A stretch of DNA of 64,000 nt from Prorocentrum cordatum (lineage: Eukaryota; Sar; Dinophyceae; Prorocentrales; Prorocentraceae): assembly GCA_963575745.1 (NCBI GenBank), contig CAUYUJ010003025.1, forward strand, positions 429,207 through 493,206, given 5' to 3'. Position numbers and translations under genes: made by a program. Of the stretch, positions 9,641 through 20,739 are shown piece after piece. The notes below the pieces were generated by a model. It made no database searches, was not told the DNA's origin, and was given only the letters and a program-made list of their open reading frames with translations. How positions within the stretch are numbered: position 1 is the first letter of the stretch; each line of letters opens with the position of its first letter.

Positions 9641-10990
9641 GTGCACCTTTTGAACGGAAGCGGTGTACTGGCCATCATCGACATGCCTCGGTGCGCAATA
9701 AGGAATTATCCCTGGCTGCACAATACTCCGAAGATGCAGTCTCTTTTTGTCGACGCAGTCCAGATCGCACACGACCTATTCGTAGTACGGGATTTTCCCA
9801 TTATCTTTCGACATCCCGACGGTTCGATCACACGGCCGCCCTCGGGGGGAATGGGATGTCTTGCACGCGCGGGCAATGTGAACATGCATTCCCCCTCACA
9901 TGACAGAGACCCCAAACGCTGGAGGTGGTGCGACATGGAGGACCACCACTGGGAATGCCCTAGCTGCAAGAAGAAGTACGGCCAGAACAAACCTTGTCAC
10001 CTACGGACACCTGGCATATGCAAGTTTGCCAAGCCATGGAAGCTGCCCCGCAACCACGGGCAGGAACCACCGATTCCTGCCGAACTGGCAGCGCCACCAC
10101 CCGAGGCACAGGCCGCACCGCCACTTGTGCGGCTGCGAGCGCCAAGACCTGGCCCCAGAGCTGGCCCCACAGCTGGCGCCAGCAGCCACGATATTACAGT
10201 AGGCAGACATGCTGCTGAACCTGTTGTGGGGCAACCTGCCTCAAGTGTAGCCGGTAGCTCGGATGGTCACAGGCGACTGCCACAGATCAGAGCCAGACGT
10301 GGTTGACCGCCATCACCTGCGGGCAACCCTGCTGCACGCCCACGACTCCCAGACTGGTCAAGGTTCGATGTCCAAATCAGTCTACAGAACTTACGAAGCC
10401 TTGACCCAAGCGTGGTAACACGCGAGCTGCGGAAACTACATTCGCGATGGTTCCATGCTAAAGAGCCTAAGATGAGACTCGTCTTAGCCAAAGCTGGTCT
10501 GGACAACGTCGGGCTTAACCTGATCAAAGGCGTCATTGACACATGTCGGGAGTGCGGGGCTTGCGATGAGCCAGGGCATGCGGTTATGCCATCTACTGCA
10601 CTACCTGGCAAGTTCATCGAATATGTCAAATGCGATATAATGTTATACAAACAGGAACACAATATAATACACATCATTGATCGTTGCATTCGATATGCTA
10701 CTGAAACGGAGATACCAGGTAAAACAATGACCAGCATCTTAGATACGTACCATCAGTACTGGATGCAGTTCGGACTTGCCAAGGCACTCTACTACGACGG
10801 GGAGGGTGCCTTCAATAACGACACTGCAAAGGCGGTCCCCGAAGCAGAAGGCACTGAGTTGAGGGCGCGCGCGCGTGGACAACGCGCTACGACAATTGAA
10901 GGCAGAAGTGGCATGCTACGCCATTTGCTTCACGTCATGGAAACTGAACTCACAAGGTCAGACATACCTCTTGCATTTACACTTGACTGC
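9641..10990 (+). pseudogene. pol: Element A Cys/His-rich region and integrase catalytic core
   Basis: One frame with a single TGA at 10,304-10,306. The first half has a Cys/His cluster (WRWCDMED, WECPSCKKK, PCHLRTPGICKF) and a Pro-rich linker with a hairpin coding VGQPA. The second half is integrase: LHSRWFHAK with DTCRECGACDEPGH (HHCC zinc-binding), then catalytic residues in KCDIMLY, YYDGEGAF and TIEGRSGML, spaced as D, D and E of the DDE core. It would insert cDNA into the host genome. Near 10,990 the frame shifts into the C-terminal part. Confidence 0.75.
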
Positions 10991-11436
10991 TGCATGAAGC
11001 CCTGTTTGCCGCCAGTGCGTTCACCTTTTACAATGAGGTGTCTCCATGCAACGCTTTGTTTGGGCGGCAACCAGCAGTGCATCTTGACTTGCCTGTTCTG
11101 GACCACGAGCAGCCGACAGAGACGTCCGATCATTCTCGGGAACAGGTGATACGCCAGGCATGCGTTCAAGCTATCACACAAGCTACTGCAGTAGCCAAGG
11201 CCAATCGTGCATTACGTACTAAGACAACCATTACTGGTCAGCGTTACTACGACGAAGGAGACTTGGTCGACTATCATCGTCCCACAACTACGAAGGACGA
11301 CTGGGGAGGCTGGAGTGGCCGTTTCCCGGTTGCAAGGAACGATCCCGACAGGGGTCAAGTCATTATTCGAGTGGGAAACCGCGATGTCAAGGCCAATGCG
11401 GCGACGCACGACATTCACTATACATCGAAGCTTTGA
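10991..11436 (+). pseudogene. pol: Element A integrase C-terminal domain
   Basis: This frame carries AFTFYNEVSPCNALFGRQPA, typical of copia integrases just after the DDE core (the x-YGRxP block), then a helical stretch and GDLVDYHRP...GWSGRFPVAR, resembling the small beta-barrel (GPY/F-like) DNA-binding tail. It ends at TGA 11,434-11,436. It is the continuation of the preceding core after a one-base frame change. Confidence 0.65.
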
Positions 11437-11498
11437 CAGCCCGAGAGATTGGTTCTGACAACGCTTCGTTGCGGACATTGTTGACATTTGTTTCCAGT

Positions 11499-12610
11499 CT
11501 ACCTGCGGGAGGGCCTGCTATGACGTTTGGCTATGCCCCGACCAAAAGGGAAACTCTTCAAGTAACAAGTGCGAGCCGACTATCTCCTGAAGTACACTGA
11601 GTTCTACAATACCTTATCAGGAACTTCTTCCGTATCGAGGATGTAATTTCTGTGAGGTTAGCTCGGAGTATGCACAAGTTACCTCCGGTGGCTTATGCTG
11701 ACAGCTGCACATTGGTACATTCTGACAACGACGTGAGTCCAGGCTTCCAATACTATGAAGCAGAAGGCAACGCCCTGCATATACATGATACAACTGGACC
11801 AGCACATTCAATGGCCATCCAGCGCCTAAAGTCTACTAAACCTCAAGCGGGCCTCGACCAAGATATGATGAAGTTTGAGGAACTGGCGGACATACCGACA
11901 CAAGACGACAACGCCAGAGAAGCCCCAGAAGCCGAACCACCACAGGAGGATGGACGGTTCTCTACGGTCTATGAGGAATTAGAAGCGGACCTTGAGGCAC
12001 ATATTATGGAGGTGTGATACACAGCAGAACCACCTGAATAATGGGAACTGTTGGAGGCAAGTCCATTAGATGACCTTTACACTGTACCCACACATATAAT
12101 CACTGACAACAGTGTGCTGGTCATGGTAGCCGAAGAACAGCGGTTGCACCTGCCTGCGCGGGGTCACCCGCGCGACTCCGACATGGAAGAGACGCATCAT
12201 GTCCCACTGTGCTCCACGGATCAGGACCACAGTTACGGATTGGACTCGGACGAAAGTGGTCAATATATAGAACTCTGCTTCACTGCAGAAATGTCAAAGG
12301 TGGTCCTGTCCGAACTACAGCATGGGATATTTGACTTCGGCCGTGCGACCACCGCGCGAGCATGCGCCACCGCCGCCGCAAAACGAGCCGCGGTCGTCAA
12401 GGAGGGCGACCTCGCGAAGGCCGGCATTCAGGCGAACCCAGTTAAGGTATCAAAGACCTCATATACTGAATTCAAGGCATGGCTTGACAACAAGAGTTTC
12501 AAGGTGCGAGATATACCTACAGCGTCAAACATCACGACTTCGAGGTACGCATATAAGTGGAAGTTCGCAAAAAACGAGAAGGGCGAGATGGAACGCACCA
12601 CCAGACTAGC
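11499..12610 (+). pseudogene. pol: Element A integrase-RT linker and start of RT
   Basis: One frame with stops at 11,598-11,600, 12,015-12,017 and 12,039-12,041. It opens with the hairpin 11,505-11,518 coding AGGPA. Next come linker blocks (YYEAEGNALHIHD, MAIQRLKSTKP, VYEELEADLEAHIMEV). The RT start follows: SYTEFKAWLDNKSF, then DIPTASNITTSRYAYKWKF, the palm entry seen in copia RTs. At about 12,605 the frame shifts by one base into the RT core. Confidence 0.7.
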
Positions 12611-13605
12611 CTGGTACTTCGGGGTTTCATGGACCTCGAGGCTTTCGAAGTGGAAACATTCTCAGGAACGGCGCGGCTGTCAAGTCAGAGGTTACTCGCA
12701 AGCACGGCAGCGTGCAAGCAGCAATGGGTCATTGCTTCCCTTGACATCAACATGGCTTTCCTGAAAAGGTTAACCTACCAGGAACTTGCTGAGGCATCCG
12801 GTGAAAAGGAACGCGTGGCGTGTTTTACCTTGCCGCCTGGATCAGCGTCGGCGCTTCGATCCCTCCCGGGATTCGAGCACTGCGACGAGTCGAAGCATTG
12901 CATGCAGCGTTTCAGGCCAGGCACAGGCGCCGAGGATGCACGCAGAGCCTTGTCGCTGAAGCTCAGAAGGACCACGAGAGGCTAGGGTCTCAGCCCCACG
13001 TCCGTCGACGAGGAGTTCGGGGCAAGCGGCAACCTCACAGCCAAACATGTTGATGATATCAATATGGCCGGCATTGAGGGCACAATCGACAGGCGCGGCA
13101 CGCGCGTCGAGGACACTTCTGGCAAGTGTAAACTCAGCAAACACACGTATATCAAGTGCGCTGTGAGATACGCCAAGGATGGGGACGGCAATGTTACACT
13201 GGATCAAGATGTATATATCAAGCAGCTCCGCCCTATACAACATCCTGAACTCGCAGGCGCAGACGCCGGCGCCAAAGCATCAAATGTGGTTGCTGACATG
13301 TTTGTCAGCCTCAGAGGGGCGTTGGCTTACGCATTAATCACGCAGGTGTGACTGGTGGAATATGTGGTCTCTCTACAACGTGTCCAATAACCGACCAATG
13401 TACAGGTGCGACGACTGAACGCGATTACCAGGGAGCTGCAGGCCTGCCCTGAGAAGATCCTCTATCGATCGATGACCCCAACGGGGAAGCTTGACCTGCG
13501 CAGCGACTCCGGCTATCGACGCCTGAGTGGAGATGCCGATGACGAGGTCAGAGGCTATGGTGTTCGCGGGGCAAGCCTGCTACGGCGTGGAAACACGCCA
13601 ACTGG
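12605..13605 (+). pseudogene. pol: Element A reverse transcriptase core
   Basis: One frame with stops at 12,983-12,985, 13,349-13,351 and 13,388-13,390. It reads LVLRGFMDLEAFEVETFSG, then motif A IASLDINMAFLK (Asp at about 12,742), the QELAEASGEKERV block, then motif C KHVDDINMAG (Asp pair at 13,049-13,054). The palm Asp residues are all kept, so decay here is by stops and frame changes rather than active-site loss. Further on come DQDVYIKQLRPI and MFVSLRGALAYAL, the standard thumb/connection of this family. Confidence 0.85.
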
Positions 13606-14114
13606 GTACGCCTGTCGTCCATCTGATCGATGCGCACTGCAAGTCTCGTCGCTTGCAGGCCCGCTCAAGCTATTCAGCAGAAACACTAGCAGCAGCCCGC
13701 AACTTGGAGGACTGCTATCCCACGATCGTGACACTGCACGAACTCCACGCAAGGCCACTGACACCCACTCAGTTGAAGGATATACCGGAGATGGATGGCC
13801 TGAGCATTAAGGTCACTTTGGCCATAGATGCTGAATCTGCCTTCAAGTCCTTGTCAAGCAAAGACCTGGAGAAGCCGACTGAGTGTACTCTTTTGGGACA
13901 CATCACTTGTATACGACAGATGATGGAGCGAGGAATCGTGCGTAGTATCCAGTGGTGTGACACTCGCGACATGACCGCGGACGGTCACACAAAAGGGAGC
14001 ATTGACAGAGATATGCTCCTACAGGTCATGGGAGGCACGCGATCCTTCAAGCATGACCTAAAACGTCATACTCCTTACCGGGCTGGCCAGACAGCGTCGT
14101 CTGAGGCCGCCTGA
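13600..14114 (+). pseudogene. pol: Element A RNase H
   Basis: The first RNase H Asp (SDSGYRRL) lies in the preceding frame. The rest is here: RSSYSAETLAAA (Glu), TLAIDAESAFKSL (Asp) and IQWCDTRDMTADGHTKG (last Asp with the DxxTK signature of copia RNase H). It would remove RNA from the RNA-DNA hybrid. A frame change near 13,605 separates the halves; TGA at 14,112-14,114 closes the element's coding sequence. Confidence 0.85.
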
Positions 14115-15117
14115 GTAGAAATCGCTTGCACAGCGATGTGGTCGCAAGGAAACTTGCTTGCGGGTTCACCTTCCTTACGAACCCGCCTTTTGCTGCCTTT
14201 TGTATAGATAGTGTTTATTGTACAGGGGCGGCGGACTCACGCTTCGTCTCCATCCCCCCCGACTCAAAAACGAGCTGGGACACGGGCGAGAGATAGCGAG
14301 CGTTTGTCCGTGGCCGCTTGGGCTCAAGCGGCCGGCCGCCAACATATGACTGTGCCGCATTGCGAGACGTACTACTTGCCATCGAGACCGAACGCATCCT
14401 TCGCTTGAGATGGCCCGTCGCTCCAGCGACGACCTCCTGCGACTTGGGACTATCGTTACTACGGTACAACAGAGTAGGAGCTGCGCTTCGCCTAAGGCGA
14501 AGCTTTTGGTCGGGCCTCCCGGCCCCCTTTCAAACTTCTGGCTCCAGGAAAAGGTACGCGACGCGCCCCTGGCGTCACCCGACATCACGCGAGAATCCTC
14601 GGGGAATCTTGATATTGTGGTCTGGGCCCTGGCACGCAGAAAGAAATGTTGCTGGTGGGTCTGATTACATTCCGTTCAGTGCCAGGCGGCCAGAAGGCGG
14701 ATATGCGTAAATTTCTTGAGCAGAGTCCATTGTTTTTGGTGGCCGACACTGGGAAGAGCGCCCCGCGTGACTTTTATTCCAAGATGCCCGGAGGCCTGGG
14801 GGCAAAGGCGGGCTTCCCACCCAGCGTCAGGCAGCGCGAAGCGACGCCACGCGTTCGCTTCGCAGCCGAGCCTAGGTCGGTACTGGGGCGCCGCGTGCTC
14901 GCCGGTGAGGGCCCTCGGGCGCGATTGACCAGCCGCGTTCCCCCGAACCCCCACCCCAGAGCTGAGGTGGGGCGAAGGGGTTCAGGGAGGGAGGGAGCAG
15001 AGAGGGAGGCAGGAGGCGGCAGGAGGGATGAGGAGGAGGCCGCCGTGCTTTCGAGGGTGATGGCACGGTGGCGCCAGTAAACGGGTCCCACTAACAGGGT
15101 TAAGGGGCCCCAGGGCC
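14115..15117. other. Non-coding stretch after element A, with hairpins
   Basis: No ORF here has recognisable content. Three strong inverted repeats stand out: 14,160-14,186 (GCGGGTTC/GAACCCGC), 14,312-14,333 (GGCCGCTTG/CAAGCGGCC) and 14,485-14,503 (GCTTCGCCT/AGGCGAAGC). The first is followed by T-rich sequence. I see no repeat of the element's 5' side that would serve as a 3' LTR. Confidence 0.5.
14160..14186. repeat. Inverted repeat, 8-bp arms
   Basis: Perfect arms GCGGGTTC and GAACCCGC separated by 11 bases, about 50 bp after the RNase H stop of element A. It could be a 3'-end RNA hairpin of the element; no more can be said. Confidence 0.6.
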
Positions 15118-15468
15118 ATGGTACTTCAAGGAGGGGGAGGAATGATGATGATGATGAGAAGGAGGAGGAGGAGGAGAAGGAGGAAGAGGAGGAGGAGGAT
15201 GCTGCTGATCATGATGATGAGGATGATGATGAGGATGAGGATGAGGATTACGCTGAGGACGATGATGATGCTGATGATGATGCTGATTACGATTATGATG
15301 ATGATGGTGAAGATGATGAGAATTCTGATGATGCTGATGATGATGGTGATGCTGATGGTGATGGTGATGATAACGATCCTGATGATGATGAAGGTGATAC
15401 GGATGAGACAGAGGAGTATGAGAAGACTATTGCTATGCTGATGCTGATGATGATGGTGATTATGCTAC

Positions 15469-15524
<56 letters not shown>

Positions 15525-15632
15525 ATGATAGTGATGATGATGATGATGAGGAGGAGGAGGAGGAGGAGGAATACGGGGGTGTATATAAGGACGAGGAGGA
15601 GAATGAGGAGGAGGAGGAGGAATGAATGAATG
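15118..15632 (+). repeat. GAT/GAG trinucleotide microsatellite
   Basis: More than 500 bp of (GAT)n mixed with (GAG)n, including an almost pure GAT run at about 15,470-15,530. The long Met- or Asp-rich reading frames across it are artefacts of the repeat. Confidence 0.95.
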
Positions 15633-15904
15633 AATGACTCTCCGCGCGCACGCAGTTTTAGCCTCGGGCCAAGACGCGGGCCCGCCCGCGCCTCTCATGC
15701 GCCTCTACGGCGGCACTCCCCCGTCAGGGGACGTAGACGAAGTTGTACTACCACTCCTCGGAGTCGTGACTCAGCTTCTTCATGCATCCTCGTCGTCGGT
15801 CTGGTCGAACAGGTCGGAATCGCCATCCAGCGTGTTGAGCTGGATATGTCTGGTTGCCTGTAGATCGCCTTCGCCCTGCCCCACGCCGCCCTGTGCTCTC
15901 GAAT

Positions 15905-16135
15905 CTCGAGGCGTGGCGACTTGAACCAGGGAGGCCATCCGCTGGATCTACGATCTTACACTATCGATCTCGCTCCGTGGCGACTCCAAGCCTGGGAGGC
16001 CATGGAGAGGACTTCAGAACTCCGAGACGTGGCGACGCTAACCAGGGAGGCCATCTCCTGGATTTGTGATCTGACACCGTCCAGCACACCACGTGGCGAA
16101 TTTGCGCCTGGGAGGCCATCCCCAGGACTTGTGCC
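15905..16135 (+). repeat. Minisatellite, about 60-bp units
   Basis: Four imperfect units each contain CGTGGCGA then GGGAGGCCAT then CTGGATCT or similar, starting near 15,909, 15,974, 16,025 and 16,089. Confidence 0.7.
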
Positions 16136-16275
16136 CGTCAACCTTGCCGTACTTACTTGACGATGTGATTGACGATGAGGTCGTATTGGCTGCCGTGGGC
16201 TGTCCACTTCTCGCCGCACGCGTGCTGCTGATTCTGCGCCTGCGCGGCTGCTCCTTCACTTCACCACTGCCACAA

Positions 16276-16375
16276 CAGGGAGGAGGCGGAGGAGGGGGAG
16301 GAGGAGGCGGAGGAGGGGGAGGAGGACAAGAAGACGGCGAAGCAGCAGCAGGAGGAGGCGCAGGGGGGAGAGGAG
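16276..16375 (+). repeat. GGA-rich low-complexity tract
   Basis: Purine-rich run of GGA/GGC triplets. The apparent poly-Gly reading frame is not evidence of a gene. Confidence 0.85.
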
Positions 16376-16719
16376 GGGCCGGCACACTTCTGGCTCCTTC
16401 GCCATGCCGCTCTTCAAAGTTCGAAGCTCAAGCCGTCTCGTTTTCGATAGCGCCACGGATTCCATGCAGTTGGAGCAAATCTTAAGACAGTTTGCCATTC
16501 TGGCCCCTTTGCCGGCTCAAACGGCGAACATAAACCAGGCTCAGCCCCGTCGAAATTGCGAGGGCCAACCGTTGTATGCCCGTGTCGGCCTCCTCCTCCT
16601 CGGATAGGGTCTCACCGTCGGCGTCGTTGTCGTCGTGGGAGTCATTACCAGAAGCTGAGGCCGCCTCCGAAGCCAGCCTGACCACCCCCCGTGCCAACAC
16701 GACATCAGTTGAGCAATAG

Positions 16720-17100
16720 GTTTCGACATGCGGTGCGCCACCCATGGGGGACGCGCCATAGGTTGCGGCAAGCATAGTTTGCGCCGTGGGGTTGCGCCTT
16801 TAATCGGTTGTGCCACATATCATGCCACAAGTTGCGCCATTCATTTGTTTCGCCATGTGTTACGCTGTGGGTTATACCATCCATTGGTTGCGCCCCAGCT
16901 TTCGCCATTCACAGCTTGCGCCATACATTGCGCTATGTGTTGCCCCATTCATGGGTTGCGCCATTCGTTGAGCCATGGATTGCGCCATCCTTGTGGCGCG
17001 CCATCGGTTTTTTCATGGGTCTTGACATCTATGTGTTGCGCTATTAGCTTCGACATAGGTTGCTTTATGAATTGCACTCCTCGGCTGGCGATCATATTGA
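16720..17100 (+). repeat. Degenerate short repeat around TTGCGCCAT
   Basis: About 15 variants of TTGCGCCAT or TTGCGCTAT occur roughly every 20 bases, in one orientation. The spacing is irregular, so this is either a decayed minisatellite or a repeated binding-site array. No gene is associated. Confidence 0.6.
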
Positions 17101-17249
17101 TGGCCTGCCATTGGTTGCGATCTGAGTTGCGTCCTCGGAAGCTGAACATACAGAGGCGTCCTGTTGGGCTCGCCACAGACTGCATTCTCCGTTGCTGAAT
17201 CTAATCCAGCCCTGCTATGGGTCGCGCCATGGTATGCTATCGGTTACGC

Positions 17250-20200
17250 TACATGGTGAACCGTCGGCTGCCGGATATACATTGGCTTGTTCTTGGTTTC
17301 GCCATAGGTCGCCCCATCGGCCGCTAAGCATACAAGGCAGTCAGGACACCTCACGGAACATCTCCAGGCCACGTTCGAAATCAGGACGGGCGTTAATTCT
17401 AAGTTCTTGTAATTTTGGGGGCACGCTTCGGGATCCAATACCCACAAACAACGACCCGTGCCGCGAAGTTGCCTTTGTCTTTAGCCCGACGTTCGCGATC
17501 TCACGTTTACATGCCTTCGCAGGCGTGGTTTGCTCGCGTGCCGCGGAGCAAATCTAGCTAATACTAAGGTTCAGGGAAGACATGCAGAGCTTGGACGAGA
17601 TCCTGGCTGGAGCCCGCAACCCGCCTGGGCTGCTGTCAGTCAAGCTCCGAGAGATGGAGGACGGCACTTTCGCCCCCAAAGGCGGAGGCCGCCGACCCCG
17701 CAGATTCGCGCTGCCTGCTGCAGGGGGGCCGAATGTGTGCTCGTCCGCCGCAGGTGGTAATTCAGGCGTCGAGAGACGCACGGAACCCGAGTATCTGGCG
17801 CGAGTGGGGCCTGAGCAATTTCGTGTCCGAGTCAGGCTTGCTCTTTAAGGGTTTTCAGTCAGCAATCTTTGAGCTCAGGGTAATTAGCAATTTCAGTCTG
17901 CCCTCGGTCCCCCTACTCTTCCCTGTATTGTAGCACGTCCCTTATACACGTGCCGTCAAGGACATCCGCGAGGAAGTGTCGACGTTGGCTTCGGAAATCG
18001 CGCGCAGACGGGAATGGATCTTCCTCGCTTCGGGCCCAGCGTTTCATAACAGGGCAGCCCATCGAGCAGGTTAGGCGTGACACATACATGAGCCTGGCCA
18101 TGTAGGAGCCAGGCTGGAATGGGGCAACCACCCTGAAGACTTGGTGACAGCAGGACGGTCCTTGGGCCACTTGCCACTCCTGGTGGGCAGGCTCCGCAGA
18201 TGCTGGCGGCCCTGATTCTGGCGAGTGGCTTTTCCTACCCAATGGATAGCCCTGCCGCTTGCACCCTGGTCGGCTCGGGGAGCACAGCCTCGTGGGCCAA
18301 GGCCTCCCAGTGCGGTCCCCAGTCTCCCTTACAAGGAAACCTGGGAACAATCTGGATGGGCTGTCCGCGCACCTTCACGGATCTTCACGGAAGTCGTCGG
18401 GTTGGGGGAGAGGCTCGGCAACCTTACGTGCCGTCGTGCCGCTGTAGACTGGGGTGTGTTGTCCATTGTTTCCTCTCTCTTGGCCCCCCCCCCATCAGCG
18501 CCCTCGATCTCCCCAGGTTCCACCCCTCCGTCGAGCCTCCCGTTTCTTGTAGCTTGCTTTGACCCCCATTCTTCATTTGTCTCGTCGTGTGGTCCGCCCT
18601 CGATGCCCTCATACCTCGATCCCAGAGGCTTGCGCCATTCCGCAGACCTCCCAAAGAGGATATGTGCGGGTTGGGACATCGTATGTGTTGTTGCCGCTTC
18701 CAGTCGTGCTGCCTGCCTGTACGTTGTGTCCACTTGTCCTCCTATTTCTCTGTGTCTATTGCAGGGCGTCTTGGGGACCTCTTGGAGGCCTCGGCGGCAG
18801 CCTCGTCACAGCCTTCCCAAGGCTTCAGGGAACTTTGGTGAGCCCTCCTGGGGCTTTTTGGGAACTTATTCGGGACATTTTGGGGGGTTAGACCAGCTAC
18901 GCCAAGAGGTCTGGTGAGTTGTGGCTCTACATGTTGTCAACAGCCGAAGTCGCTGACGTTGGCGCCGCAGCCTTGCGATTATAAACCAATCCACCGGGGC
19001 TGTGCGATCCCTCTTCGGATGTCCAGGGAACCTCGGCCAGCTCTCGTTAGCTCGAACATGCTTCCATGTGAACCATAAGACGGTCGAGGATGTGTTGAGG
19101 AACCCTTTGGTGCTCCAAGGAGTCAGGAGCCCAGTTTGCCTCATCGATGTTGCAACGCTCTCTCCCGTCACGGGACCATTCCTCACAAGTCCCGGCATCA
19201 TTGTTTTGTTTGGCGCGCCTTCGTGAAAGACAAGCACCACACGGACCTGCCATTCAGACGAGAAGAGACATCGTGAGGGTTGTCACGCCCCGAAGAGATC
19301 GTGGGTTTCTCGAAAGGGCTCCCAGGATAAGTGCAGATACGTACAGAACAATAAGTTCCCCTAGTGATATCTGAAATGCTTGCATGGGGCCGTAATGCGG
19401 CATGTGAAGCCCCGAAGACTCATGCTCGGCGTTGGTGAGCTGCTGGGTGCCATGAGTAGTCTTTCTTCAGGAGTTATGAAGATCGCTGACGGGGCATACA
19501 GTAGACCTTTGCAACCCCGTGGGTCGTTCAGGAGCTCCCACCTTGCGTGATTCTTGATGTTCCCGCACTCCTAGAAGCAACGCGTGTGACCACTGAACGT
19601 TGGGGAGCTGGCAGAAGCCATATTCAACGTGGTGGCCTAAGGAAACATATCCGTAAGGGGCCCTACGGAGCTACACAGGCCCCCCCCCAGGGGGTTTTTG
19701 AATTTGTGATGATGATCTGGTAATACCCATTGAGTTCTTCGTTGCCCCAATGAGGAGCTTCGCTGGTGTGCGTCAGGGCTTCTGAGGGACTGTTTAACTG
19801 ATGAGCTTTCAACACTTCGATAGCTAAAGCCTCTTCAGAGTTCTAGGAGCTTTCATTTGAATTCTAAGGAAGCTGTCGGAGCTCTTCATTGCTCTAGCAA
19901 GTCCAACGCAGCCCTCAACAAGCCTAGCCTCAGTGGGCCTAGAGGGCCAGGAGTTCTGAACAGTCGCGCGAAATGTTCAAGAGTCCTGTGAGACCCTCCA
20001 TGGGCCCAGTTGGACGTGGGGGGCTCTGTGGATTCCTGATGGGCCTTCGGGGGTCTGTGCGGAATAGGGGGGCTCCGCGGTGACCAGGGGAGCCCTGAGG
20101 ACCTCTACGGGGGCAATGAGGGGGTGTAAAGAGCCCAGGGGGCTCCGAGGAATTCGAAACACGAAGATACCTAAACCACTTCGTAGATCTGTAGGGCTCC

Positions 20201-20700
20201 CAGAAGACCTGATTTGCCTTCAGGGCTTCTTTCTGATCGTCAGGGTGCATCAGGGTTCCTGAGAGCCCTGCTGGCCCTCATGGCTCTCAGGGCTGTCGGG
20301 GTGCTGTGGTGCCCCAGTGCCTTGCGCAGCGCTGAGAATCCCGCAGGGCCCACTGGCCATGACAATAGCGTGATAGCGATGGCAATTTTCAGGATGCGGT
20401 CGACGCTGGTAGACAGCTGGATGGCGATCATCACGATGCTGGTGATAATGATTGGTGATGATTACGCCGTTGACTTAAGAAATGAACTGTCGTGGTAATG
20501 CAGTGTGGGAGCATTCCTGCCCAACTATGCTCGTACTGTCCGACATGTCCACACTGAAACCGTCGTAATCGGGACTTGATCTCGGATTGGAGGTTTACTT
20601 TGAAGGGAGGGGGGTCCTCTTCGACCCGGACGGCTCCACGATCGCTCTGTTCAGAAACCATGGCAACACGCCGATGTTTGAAGATCCAATATTTGTGCCG
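17250..20700. other. Intergenic stretch without recognised genes
   Basis: Several short ORFs exist on both strands but none shows a known motif, sustained codon pattern or match to the retroelement families nearby. The part at about 19,650-20,350 is rich in GGGGCCC and GAGCCC words. I see nothing else to annotate here. Confidence 0.5.
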
Positions 20701-20739
20701 CTCTTGGTGCGGCCGCCCTTGGCGCGCTTCGACCCCCGC

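Larger units (their letters stand above)
1088..14114 (+). mobile_element. Ty1/copia-like retrotransposon A (degenerate)
   Basis: Pieces of one polyprotein run in the order gag, RING finger, protease, two MTase-like domains, integrase, RT and RNase H. Integrase before RT is the copia order. Motifs visible are an Asp-Ile-Gly protease box, HHCC and DDE integrase residues, DINMAFLK and HVDDINM of RT, and WCDTRDMTADGHTKG in RNase H. At least eight one-base frame changes and about a dozen in-frame stops show that it is dead. No LTR pair flanking it could be recognised by eye. Some 25 short GC hairpins with consensus GCGGGGCAACCCGC lie only in this element. Confidence 0.85.

Noticed and set aside
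1098-13580. CRISPR-like or bacterial REP-type interpretation of the dispersed hairpins
   Set aside because: Spacing is irregular, copies lie inside coding sequence in a fixed phase, and the whole context is eukaryotic retroelements.
14160-14186. Rho-independent-type terminator
   Set aside because: Stem-loop plus T-rich tract is present, but the organism appears eukaryotic, so a bacterial terminator is not a sensible call.
15118-15632. Met-, Asp- and His-rich reading frames
   Set aside because: Pure translation of the GAT/GAG microsatellite.
17250-20700. Host genes suggested by short open frames
   Set aside because: None exceeds about 230 codons, several overlap on both strands, and no motif or consistent codon pattern is present.
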